Shown: one piece after another, positions 49,221-60,177 of the stretch
Layout of the letters: every line of letters begins with the position of its first letter
Position numbering within the stretch: the first letter of the stretch is position 1
Assembly (NCBI GenBank): GCA_003993805.1
Contig: RSEF01000001.1
Coordinates: 62,356,518-62,420,517, forward strand
Direction: 5' to 3'
From: Himantopus leucocephalus
Taxonomy: Eukaryota > Chordata > Aves > Charadriiformes > Recurvirostridae
DNA: 64,000 bases
Made by a program: the position numbers and the translations under genes
Notes under the pieces: model-generated
Told to the model about the DNA's origin: nothing
Databases searched by the model: none
The model's input: the letters and a program-made list of their open reading frames with translations, nothing else

Positions 49221-51380
49221 GCTGGGGGTCGGGGGTGGAAAGGTTTGATCCTGAGGGAGGGCAGGCTCTGAGAGGACCAGCATCCACCGCCAACGCTGCA
49301 CCCATAACCTGCAATAAAGCCAGGCTGGGGCTTTCACAGAGAGGCCACTGACGCTGGGAGCAGTTCAGTTACCCGCTACTGCTTTGATTTCTTCTTGGGG
49401 AGAAGCCTGCAAAGCCGCTCCAGCCCTGGGAAGTTAGGCAGAGGCAATCTGGGTTTGGAGTCCGGTCCTTCTAGTTGCCGCTTTGCTGCCTGCCTGCCCT
49501 GCTTCTGCCTCACAGCCCTGCCTTGGTTGCATGTGCCCAACGTATGAGATTTGCTCCCCTTTTCTTATTATTTGGGTCCCTCGATGTGGCACACACAACT
49601 TATGGCTGTAGCAGGGTGTTGCTGCCTGTCCCCTGCCACAGGCAGCTGGCCAGCGTGCTCCCCTGGCATCAGAAGGACAGTAAAACTGCATGGAAGTGGA
49701 GAAATGCCCCACTCGAACATGTCCTCGCCAGTGTGAGGGCTCTCAGGTAGAGGGTTTGCAATGCCCTGAAAGCTCTTCTGGCAACCAACCTTTTCATACC
49801 CGCCCAGGACACTAGATAATGACACCCTGGCTTGCAAATGTATGGAGTTTCACCGCCTGGGCTTCTTCCAGTTCCTGAGGAAAGCAATACCAGCAGAACA
49901 GTCAGTGGGCCATTAGTGTATTTGCTTACCTTTGGCCACCTCCCCTCCAGAAGGAAGCATCTAGTGGGGGCACTGCCTCTGCTCCCTGGGAAGCCTGGGC
50001 ACACAGACCCCGAGCGACTGGCTGTCAGAGTTGGGTCAGGGTGGAAAGAGGAAACACGTGTTGCTAAGCAGAACGATGTGATTTCACTGCCCTGCAAAAA
50101 AATTCAGGATGGACACAAACACCATCCTGAAATAGTCAGTGAGACACTGGATATTTGAGCTTTAAAAGGTTTTTTTTGGCCTCTGAAATTAGCAGGATTA
50201 TTTTGGTGCTGTCCCCAGATTTGAAATAGCATGTCTTGAAACCTGGGACCTGGTAATATTTGGGTCCCTGGCTCTAGTGCATTGATAGAGTTGTTTGAAT
50301 GTCCCAGCGCTACAGTCACTGAAAGAGTCAGCTGAAGGCCTGTACGATACAAAGCCTCGTTACAGAAGACAAGACGTGCGACCGAGAGAATAAGGAGCTT
50401 GAAATTGCTCCTGACAGGTGATTAGATGCTCACCCAGCAACAGACTCTGCGTGTCTATTCAGGGACCCGACACGGGCCTGCGCACCACTCCTGGGGTATC
50501 GAACAGAGGAGGATGAACTGACGCAGGAACTCCAGAGAAGACTTTGAAGATATATATAACATGACCTGCAGCCTGCATGTGCTTCTCTCAGGGACAAAAT
50601 AATGAATCAGTTGGAGAGTGGGTGCGAGCACATGACAGGCGGTGCAGACCTATAGCAGAACACTTGGTACGACACAGAAGGAGCTGATTAAATGTAAGCA
50701 AAGCGGAGCCATCATTTATCTCCAGGCTGCTGGGTTACACCACGTGCCTTTTGCTCTCCAGGACAATGTTGTGCTCACTAGCCATCAGGCTGCCTTGAAT
50801 AGAGAAACTTACGTGACCCATACAGCTCTGCAGGAGGCTGTGTGGGAAGCGGGGAAGAGCTGTGGTGAAAAACAGCTCTGGAGTGAAGAGCTGCAGACAC
50901 AGGGTGACTAGCTGCACCCAGGGTGCCAGGGTTAAGTAACTGGGAGCCCTGGAGTGGTCAAGGAGCCAGCAGTGCTCAGCAAGCTGGTAGGGACCAGTGG
51001 GACAGAGCAGTCTGAAGTCAGTGGAAGAGGGAAGTCAGGGAGAGAGCAGCCAGCAGTGGTTGCCGCAGAGGAGGTACAAGGTATGTTGGTGGAGTTGTAC
51101 TGGCCAGACAAAGCTGCATGCTCCCTGCTGCTCTGTTTGAGACACATCTCTCATGCAGCAGACAGATGGTCTCACGAGCTTGAAATGCACTGTTAAAATG
51201 CAGGAGCAATTTGTGAAAAGCATGGGATTTTCTGAGTTATTGTAATTATTTGATAATTCGTCCCATGGGGAAGCCTCCAGAGACCTCAGGTCTTCAATGG
51301 CCCTGTTGTGCTTGCTCCTGCAGTCACAAGAGAAGGGGCAGCTCCTGTTCTCAGCCAGAAAGAAAGGGAAGGGAAGGGAA
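49221..51380. other. Intergenic, no gene recognised
   Basis: Unremarkable mixed sequence, with a short (GGGAA)n at 51362-51385 at the end. Confidence 0.55.
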
Positions 51381-51387
51381 GGGGAAT

Positions 51388-51475
51388 GGAAATGGCTGAC
51401 AGCAAGGCAAAGTGACTTGCCCAACATCACAAAACAGTCAGTAGCAGAAGGAGGAATTTAACCTGCCACTGAGAG
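51388..51475 (+). mobile_element. MIR-like SINE core fossil
   Basis: Contains 'aaggcaaagtgacttgccca' followed by 'catcacaaaacagtcagtagcagaagg', which follows the MIR core 'gtgacttgcccaaggtcacacagctagtaagtggcagag'. Short and diverged, so a very old copy. Confidence 0.5.
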
Positions 51476-51499
51476 TTTAACCTGTCACCTCTCTGCACA

Positions 51500-52364
51500 G
51501 CTGGGGACTTTGCAAGTGATAAATGAACCAGGAGTGGTGCCCAGAATAGCGCTCTGCCAATCCTCCATCTGCAGCTGCAGTGAAGCCATGGCCAGGATGT
51601 TGCACCTCCCTAGGTATGTACACAACACCCATCACCTTCATACCTCTGCCTACAACTCCAAGTGCAGTGCATATTCCCAACTCGGATACCCCCAGACTCC
51701 AGACATCCAGATGTAGGAACTGGGAGCCGTTGGGCAACAGTGCTTCCCCCAAAATAACCTACATGGGGCCTTACAGATACAAATCAGCACTTTCCAATCA
51801 CAACCAGAAGTGAACGAGAGGCCATGGCAGGCTCGGACGAGCGCATTCTGAGGTCCCTGGCCAGTAACAGCACAACGCAAAGCAGAAATGAAAATCCACA
51901 GCCTTGGTCCTTGCAGAGAACGAGTCCTCAGCTGCCTCTCGCCCTTCGCTGCGTGGGACGGGTGGTGAGATGGCCTTTTGTTAATCGGTGCCCTGTGCCT
52001 GGTGTTCAGCTGGCGAGGACAGGCTGTCCCTTCCAGAGAAACCCCTTGCATAAGAATTAAAGAGGAGCTGGGCTGAGATGCTGAACTAATCCACCAGGGC
52101 ATGCCGGGAAGCTGCATTTTAAGCCATTCTCCCTGCCCTCCCGTCTCCCTGTGTGTTGTTTATCTCTCCTGTCCCTCCCACAGCAGTACGTGAATTATCC
52201 TGACTGGGCAAGCTGGTTTCATAACCGCCTGCGTTACGTTCAGTCCCCCCACCCCCCGAGTCCGCATGGGAGATGCTCGTACATGGGATGCTTTTTAGCT
52301 ACCACCAGTTTGCGCTGCTCTGAATAACAAGCCCACACAAACGCCGCTCTCCCCCCTTCATGCG
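51500..52364. other. Intergenic, no gene recognised
   Basis: No repeat or coding signal that I can support. Confidence 0.5.
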
Positions 52365-52745
52365 CGCAGTATCTGCACACTGCACACGCATTTCACTGCT
52401 ATGGCCACATGTTCGGTCCCCTGGCACATGCGTACACACTCCCACCGCACACTTACATCGCAAGGTCCTTGCAAGCGCGCTTCGCACACATGTGACGCTG
52501 GGCGAGCTCACTGGTACGTGCAAAACTGGCACACTTGTCACAGGCATTCAGAGCTACTGCCCCAGCTGCTCCCCTGCCACGGTGTGCTCCTCACCCATCA
52601 CCCATCATGAGTGTGTGATACTTTGTCCTCCTTCAGTTGCACGGTACACATGGGACTCGTGCCACAGGCTTGCAGCTCACCCTTGCCATGGACAAGTATA
52701 TGCAGCACATATGTACCTGGCACATGCCAAACACACATCATCCAC
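52365..52745. repeat. Degenerate CACA/CACATG-rich low-complexity stretch
   Basis: About 380 bp with recurrent cacac, cacatg, gcacac and gtac words, probably a decayed minisatellite. Resembles 47150-47365. Confidence 0.45.
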
Positions 52746-52769
52746 AAATGGGGCACTGCACGACATAGG

Positions 52770-53850
52770 GTTGTCGGATAATTCAGGTTGAGAGACCTCA
52801 GGACATCTCTAGTCCAGCCTCCTGCTCAAAGCAGGGTCAGTAAAGAGGTCAGTTGAGGTGGCTCAGAGCTTTATCTGGTCTTGTAAACCTCTAAGGATGG
52901 AGACGGGACAGCGTCTCTGGGTAACTTTTCCCCATGCTTGACTGTCTTCGGTGACAGAAAGATCTTCCTTGTATTCAAGCTGGACCTGTCTTGTTTCAGC
53001 TTATGCTTATTGTCTCTCATCCTCCCACTGTGCACCACTGTGAGGAGCTTGGCTCTGTCTTTTATCAAGACCCCCCAGGTCCTTTCCCACAGAGCTGTTC
53101 TTCATCTGGCATGTCCCCAGCCCGTATTGTGGCCAGGGCCTCTTTCCACGTGCAGGGCTGGGCATTTGCCCTTGCTGAACTCCCAGTGTTCCTGCAGACC
53201 CAACCCTCCAGCCTGCTTATGTCCCTCTGATGGCAGCCTTGCCCTTGGGCATGTTGACTTATTCCCCCTCCAACTAGGTGTCATCTGAAAGCTTAGTGGA
53301 AGTGTACCCCATCACCTCCTCCAGGTCGTCAATAACCATGTCAAACAAGACAGGTCCCAGGACAGCCCCTTGAGGCATCCCACTTGGTACCAGCCTCTAG
53401 GTAGAGTACAACCCATTAACAACTGGTCCCTGAGCCTGACCAGACAACCAGTTTTTTACCCATCTGCTTGTCCACCTACTGAGACCACAACACCTTCACT
53501 TGGATATCAGAACATTGTGGGAGACGGTGTTGAAAGCCTGGCTGAATTTGAGATAAATGACTTCCACTACTCTCCCCTCAGCCACAAATCAGTCATTTTA
53601 TTTTAGAAGGCGATCAGGTTGTTCAGGCGTCATTTACCCTTGGTAAATCCACACTGACAGTTGCTAGTCACCTTCTTCTCCTTCATATGCCCAGAAATGC
53701 GTTCCAAGAAGACCCACTTCAGCGCCCAAATGAATCTGACCAGCCTGGAGTTCCCAGGATCAACCTTTTAGCCTTTTTTGAAGAAGAATGCAGTATTTGC
53801 CTTTTGCCAGTCATGAGGGACCTCCTCTGATCTGCACTTCTGTATCCAGC
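52770..53850 (-). mobile_element. CR1 LINE fragment, minus strand
   Basis: Reads as the reverse complement of CR1: 'gtccagcctcctgctcaaagcagggtcag' (near 52812), 'gtgaggagcttggctctgtc' (near 53039), 'catgtcaaacaagacaggtcccaggac' (near 53337), 'ccacaaatcagtc' and 'cttggtaaatccacactgac' (near 53639), 'tttgccttttgccagtcatgaggga' (near 53797). It covers 3' UTR and reverse transcriptase segments and is broken by stops. An older subfamily than the copy in KDELR3. Confidence 0.88.
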
Positions 53851-56800
53851 CTCTCCTCCAACCAGCCTCCCAAACACTAGTTATTTCACAGCTGCATTGC
53901 CTCCCACCTGACCAGTCCTGTACGTCATTTGGTCTGACCTTCACATCTTCCTACAGGGGCGAATGTGGCTTCTCAGTTCTCCGTTGCTTTGCTCCCGCTG
54001 TTCCTAAAAGAGACAGAGAAAGGGCTCTGTCTCTGAGCCCCAGGCTTGTTTCTCTTCTCCTTGGGATGCACATCCTCTCACCAGAGGCTTTAAGAAGTTC
54101 ACACTGCTGCCAAAAGCCATCCCTGGTGCCATGCAGAAAGGGAGAGGAGAGCAGAGCAGCTTGATCCCACCCTTCCAGGAAGATGGGACAGGGCTTCCCC
54201 AGCTGATGGCTCTGCTACAGGTCATGGCCATGGGGCAAAAGCCCAAACAGAGAGAGGGACTAGTTCAACTCCTTCTCTCCAAAAAATATGAAGGTTGGAG
54301 TTTCTCAGAGGGAGATGTGCTGCTTTCAAGGTGAGGAGGAATCCACAAGACTTGGCAAGGCAGAGGTGGTGCCTCCCCTACATCCCCGCATCTTGCCCAG
54401 GCTGCTGGGCCAGGTTCTTCCACCACCCTCTAGGCACTCAGATGCCTTGGTGCCCAGGGAGCACTCAGCATGCAGCCAAGGAGCATGAGGTTACATGTCT
54501 TCAAGCAAGATCCCGCTGATTCAGCCCTGAGTCCAGCTCCTCCCAAGGAGCCTTGGCCCTGTCCTGTGGTCCTCTGCTATGTCTGCCCTAGCCTGACAGA
54601 GCTCTGAGGGTGCACCTGATTATTCCTGTTTGTTTTTTATNTTTTTTTTTTTTAACCAAAGCAAGCCAGCGTGGGTGTAATACAAAGAGTCAGTTGCAAA
54701 CTGACAGAAGCTGGGAATACCATGAGGATAAAAAAGGCGAGGTATATGGAAAAAAGCAATAAAGGCCCTTAATTACAGGTGGGGCCAAGAGCAGCTCCTA
54801 TTATTAAGCTTGCCAACACTTCCCCTTTTAAGACCCTGTTTTCACTTGCTTATAACTTTGTCAAAGTTTTACCACTGGAACAGAAATTTTCCATAGAAAG
54901 TGATTGCCTCAGCTGGAATTGGGCACATTTATTTAGCTCTTTTTGAAAATGTTGGCCCACCACTAGTTTTCCTGGGCTGGAGGAAGTATATATATGTCCC
55001 AGGGGATGAAAGCTGCGGCTCTTCTGGGCTCTCAAGCAAGGGCTTGGCCTTGGGCAGGACATCAGTTTTTCTGTCATGGAGACTGTGTTTTGCCAGCTGC
55101 ATGAAACACCGCTGCTCTCCCCCACCAGCATGGACAAATTATATGGTTTTGTTAAACACAGGAAGAAGATTTGTCACAGCTTCACAACTACAAAGATTTC
55201 AGCTTCTGCTAACCTGCCCAACCCTCCCTTGGCTTCTGAGGCTAGTGTGACGGTGTATGAGCTTTCCCATGGAGGAGCAGGGCTGAAGGAAACCAGGAGG
55301 GCTTTCCCTTCTAGGGCCGCACCCTGCTGCTCTGCGTCAGGCACCGGGATGAATCCCTCGATGCTTTCCTCTGCCCTGTGCTCCTGGCTACCTGTCTTTT
55401 GGCTTCTGGGAAGCCCAGTGCATGAAAGATCCTGATTTGAATAGGGAAGGGATGAAACGCAAAGGGAAAGGACCAAAAATCTGGGGAAAAGCAAATGAGA
55501 CCAGGAGGCAGATGGGACTGGGAGCTGCAGGGAGATGCCAGCGCTGGTTGGGCAAGGGGCTACTGGCTGGGAGCTGCAGGAGTGACTTGGGCTTGCTGAG
55601 CAGGGGAACTAGAAGCAGAAAGCAGGGCTGGCTGGGGTGGTGAGACAGGGAATGGGAATGGGAATGGGAATGGGAATGGGAATGGGAAGAGCAGAGGAGG
55701 GGTGAGCAGCAGTGGGGTGGGCACGGGGGGACGGGAGGGAGGCAGGCAGACTGTTTACCTGGGGAGTGGGGGATTCTGGTGACAGATGGGGACTGGGGAC
55801 AGAGGGGACCTGCCACCGACCAACTGCCCAGGAAGGCTTGGACTGGTGATGGGGAGCAGCTTCTGTGGAGGGCAACAGCATGTGGTGGGAAGGCTGGGAC
55901 TGACTGGTCAAAGACACACAGCCGAGCCAGACTGGTACTGTCTGGGCAGGAGACTGGGCCTGTGGGTGCAGTGGAGAAGAAACAGGGAAGGGCGGGTGAG
56001 GTGGACCTAGCAGGGGGCAATGGCTGAGCCCAGAGCCCAGGCCTTCATGGCAAGCATGAGGAAGGGAAGCCAAAAGTGGGAAAGCTTGGAGGGGACGACG
56101 GGAGCAGGGAGGACAGCCGTATCAGCTTGTGTTTCTGGGACCACAGATTTCTCCAGTGCCTGAACAAGAGTCTTCTCCCAAGTCGTCTTCCCAAGTCTTA
56201 CTGCTCCTGTAGTGTTACCCCAAGTGCCACCTGGCAGTGCGCCTCACCTCTCACCAGCTCTGCTCTTCACCGAGGACAACAAGCCACTGCTGCTATCTGT
56301 TATATCAGAATACACATTTCTCATCACAGAGAAGTGGCAGCACCAAGGCTGGCTGTACAACTGCCCTTCAATGTCCTCATGCATATGAATTACAGTTGAG
56401 TCTTTAATTATGTGGCCACAGATTTATTTTCCACAGGACACCGGCAGCACACAGGTTAGATGGTGCTCTGGATGAGTCTGGGCTGTGTCACGAAGAAGGC
56501 TCTTTGCAGGGACTCAGCATCATCTCTTCATTTTATTTATTTTTTTTTTCCAAAAGTGTGAAGAAAAAGGAGTGACTCATTGCCGAGACAGTTGTGTGCT
56601 GGCCTGGATCCCTGCCCCTGCCGCGGATTTCCTACCTGATGCTGAGCCGAGTCACTCACAACAACCTTTTCAGAGGTAGCTATTAGCTATGTTTTATTTA
56701 TTTTGGCGTTTTGCTTTGTTTTTAGCCTTGTGCTATCCTGGGTTGCTGATGTCTCATTTGCAGGAGTATTTATTGCTCCCTGCTGCATGTGAATGGGGAC

Positions 56801-58540
56801 TTGCACTTGACTGTAAAAAAGGCTTTAAAATGCAGAGTGCTCTGGCAAAGAGCTCAAATCAGCATCCCCACCTTGCAGGCTGCATTTGACCTTCCCTCCA
56901 GGAATGCTGGGTCTTCTCTAAAACTCTCTTGCTTGGTATGAGTGTTGAAAAGGCAAATCCATTATTCTTTGGGAAGTACTGAGAAATTAGAGGGTGTGTC
57001 CCATAAAAAAAGACCCTCTGAACATTAATAGTTGTTTTTTGAGTGGGGGGCTGCGTGTTCTGAATAAACTGTGAGTTAATGCTTCAAACAACTTTGTTCC
57101 GCTCTGCTGGACGCGTCAAGCCACAGGTACCTGCCTCCACGGGAACCTCTGCTCTTGAATTGCAGGTGGAAATGCATTTTTTCTCACTTCTCATCTTGTC
57201 TTGCTTTCACTGGCCTTGCAAAATTAAAACTACAGCACAAATTCAAAGTTTTCCCTGCTGTTTCCCTGATTCCTCACACTTTCCTAGCACGGGCAAGCCT
57301 CTCTCTGAAGAAGTAGCTTTGGTCTTCAAAGCAGCATGTCGCTCTCCAGATAGTGGGTGAAACGGGATTCTGCTCACTGTGGATCAGGCAGAGCTGCCAA
57401 ATGCGACATGGCATTTCTCTGAGGTCTGCTAGGTCACTGGAGCTCAGCTTTCCCGTGAGTTTTATTAGGCGCTATGAATATCATATACGGTGACACTGGA
57501 AGGCCACCCAGCAGTGACACTGTGAATAAACAGGGCAACTCTAGCCCTTCTTCTCTTTTTCTACCTGAGGAATGACATGGCGGGCAGTGGTGAGGGTCGG
57601 TGGTTGTCCAGTGGAGTAATGCCCCCTTGGATGCACCAGCCTACAAGAGTCAGCCCAAGACACATTGCCATGGGCTCCCTCTACAGCGCTGCAAGTGTGA
57701 GCACTGGGGACTGCGTGAGGACCTTCCCGACAGCAACCAAAGTGCCTGCAAGCAGAGCCACCCTGTGCAGCCCATCTTCTTCTTGCCTGCCTTCAGCAGC
57801 AGCACTCCCTGGATCATCTAGGGATACTTTGGCCATGTCTGAACCCCGTGAAAGGTAGACATGAGGTGTCCCAGGTGTAGATCCCCCAGTTGCTGAGCTA
57901 AAGGGCTTGGCTGGAGCCTTGACTCCCCTCCATGCTCTACACCCAAAGATCCTTCCGAGGCAAACCAGGGAGAAGGGATGAGGTAAGGCCTCTTGGGGTA
58001 TCATCCTCACACGGGGTTGTGAGTGTGAGCGTGGCTGCGGCTCACTTCTGGGTCTGGGAGGTTAGACAGCCTTCCAGGTGCTGCAGTTTAAACAAAGTCT
58101 TAATGCGCCTTTGTTGTTGTATTCTGGTGCCTAATACAGGACTAGACCTGAGGGGATGTTGATTTTTTGGAGAGTTGCACAAAGAGAAAAAGGTGCTTGT
58201 GGCTACCGCTGCACACCAGTTTGATAACTGGAGAGGAATGGAGGTGACCCAGCACACATTGTGAGCATGGATTCTGCCTGTGCCTCAGATTTCTTTCCTT
58301 CCCAAGCCAACCCCAACCTCACTAGTTGGGGTCCTGCTGCTTGTGTTATATATAACACTTACCTTTTTTTAGACACTAGGGCAGGAGTTACCTGTTGTAC
58401 CACTGCAGCACTGACAGTCCTGATGGAGACAGGGTCCCCACGGTACCCGTTGCTACACACATAGCCAAAACCAGCAGCCCCTGGCCCAGGCTCCCTAATA
58501 CAAATCACTCCATATGAAAAGGTGTAAGTAGGCAATGCTT
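53851..58540. other. Intergenic, no gene recognised
   Basis: Contains an N in a T tract at 54641 and (GGGAAT)n at 55648-55689. No protein family recognised in any frame. Confidence 0.55.
55648..55689. repeat. (GGGAAT)n hexanucleotide microsatellite
   Basis: Seven tandem GGGAAT units. On the minus strand they give a Pro-Ile frame that is not a gene. Confidence 0.93.
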
Positions 58541-58554
58541 GGAGAGAGGAAGGT

Positions 58555-58705
58555 GGGTGTTATTAGATCACATGGTTAGCCAGGCTAACAGCACTAAAAG
58601 CTTGATTACAATTCAATTAAGGGAATGTTTCTAATTAAAGAGTTCTTATTTTAAGCCCTAAATGATTAAAATAAAGGTAGCTGAATTGTCCGTACACACA
58701 TTCTG
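58555..58705. promoter_or_regulatory. Candidate conserved non-coding element, homeodomain-site rich
   Basis: AT-rich island with repeated TAAT/ATTA cores: gattacaattcaattaag, tctaattaaag, aatgattaaaat. Clear contrast to flanking sequence and no coding potential. Enhancer function is inferred. Confidence 0.3.
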
Positions 58706-59079
58706 ATTTCATTCCCGAGGGCTGTGTCTACATTCGGGATTTCTTCAAGTTCCCTCCTGCCACCTCAGCCAGCAACAGGGGGAGAGCTGGCATGGCCACC
58801 GTCCCCCCAGACCGTACACCCACCTGCCTGCCAGGCAGCGCCACCCCTAAGTCTGCTCCCACGGACCACGCCAAGAGCCGACTCTCCTGGAATCCGATTT
58901 GGATCCATCTTTCCAGGAGCCCTCTCTGGCAGAGCCCGCCTCGCTCAATGCCTGTACGGGCCTGCCTCTCGCAGCAAAGTCGTGAGCTGGGCTCCAGCAA
59001 ATTCCCTTTTGGCTGATATGCGCCCACCCAGGGTAGGAGGAGGGCAAGCCCTCGGCTGGGTTCGGCAGCGGCGGCGTAT

Positions 59080-59245
59080 TTTATTACCTGCCTTCCCATC
59101 TGTTCGCTGTTACGTAAGCTGTGAAACGACGGAGGTTCAATGGAGCATGTGTAAGGAAATGTCACTGCTACGAAAAACACAATTAAATTTTAACTTCTCG
59201 GAATGGAGACAAAGTTCTGTGATAAAACTGGCCCGGCAGTGACAG
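59080..59245. promoter_or_regulatory. Candidate conserved non-coding element
   Basis: Runs from a GC-rich block (cagcggcggcg) into attttattacctg, gttacgtaagctg and acaattaaattttaac. The dense, repeat-free pattern looks constrained. It may belong with the element 0.5 kb upstream. Confidence 0.25.
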
Positions 59246-60033
59246 AGGGAAATGGCGCTGGTTCCCAAAGGGTTGCATAGAACAGGAACTATTCCCAGGT
59301 CCCAATAGCCCATCAACTCAGCGTGCGTGCTGACTGGTGACATGCAGGAGGGAGGCAGCAGGATTCAGAGCCTTGCAGCCCACCATCTTGGTATGAATTG
59401 AAGCAACGACTGTTTTCTGCACCGCACAGTGCCGACATGGCTGCAACTTGGGCCTCTGGGTGCCAACAGCACGTGCTTACATGGTGTATTTGGAAGTTGA
59501 CATGGAGGTCCAGGCCTAGATGCACCTAGGGGCTTGCCTGGTACGGTGGCTCTTGAATTCTTCACCATCACACTTACCTCCTCCACCTTTACTTGACTGC
59601 AGGAACTGAAGTTCCTGACTTTGGGACGACTGTGCCAAAGCAGCTCCTCCCTAACGAGGTATCCTGGTGCCTGCAAAGCTTGGCAGCGTCTGGCTTTTGC
59701 TCCACGGTACCCATCGCTGTGCCCTTCCCTCTCACACTATGCTGGCCTCCAGCCTCCCCCCGCACTCTGGCTCCCAGAGCTCACCACGGCGCCTTGCTCC
59801 TCCTTTGCCCATCCAGCCCCAACCTCGCACCTCCCGGGAGCCCCCAAATGCTTCGCCAGCCTGGGCTCCGCTCCTGCACACCCGTATGGGTCTGATACAC
59901 CCTGGCTGCCTCCCCCCCCCCGACTCGGCCAGTTCTTTCTGAGCTGCTCCAGGGCTTGCTGTGGTGCATGGTGGCCACCTGGACCCCCAAACACCCTGGC
60001 TTTGCGCCTCTGTCCCTCCATGTTAGGGTTTAC

Positions 60034-60077
60034 GTGTGTGTCCTGGTTTGAGTGACACAGGACTAATTTCTCTTCTA
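60034..60077 (+). mobile_element. Possible avian LTR/ERV end abutting the assembly gap
   Basis: The sequence tgtcctggtttgag...gactaatttctcttct resembles the beginning of avian ERV long terminal repeats (TGTCCTGGTTTcagctgggatagagttaattttctt). Only some 40 bases are visible before the gap. Assignment is from memory and weak. Confidence 0.3.
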
Positions 60078-60177
60078 NNNNNNNNNNNNNNNNNNNNNNN
60101 NNNNNNNNNNNNNNNNNNNNNNNNNNNNNNNNNNNNNNNNNNNNNNNNNNNNNNNNNNNNNNNNNNNNNNNNNNNNN
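60078..60177. other. Assembly gap, 100 N
   Basis: Exactly 100 Ns, a usual placeholder for a gap of unknown size. Missing sequence may hold a repeat or GC-rich first exon of CSNK1E. Confidence 0.97.
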
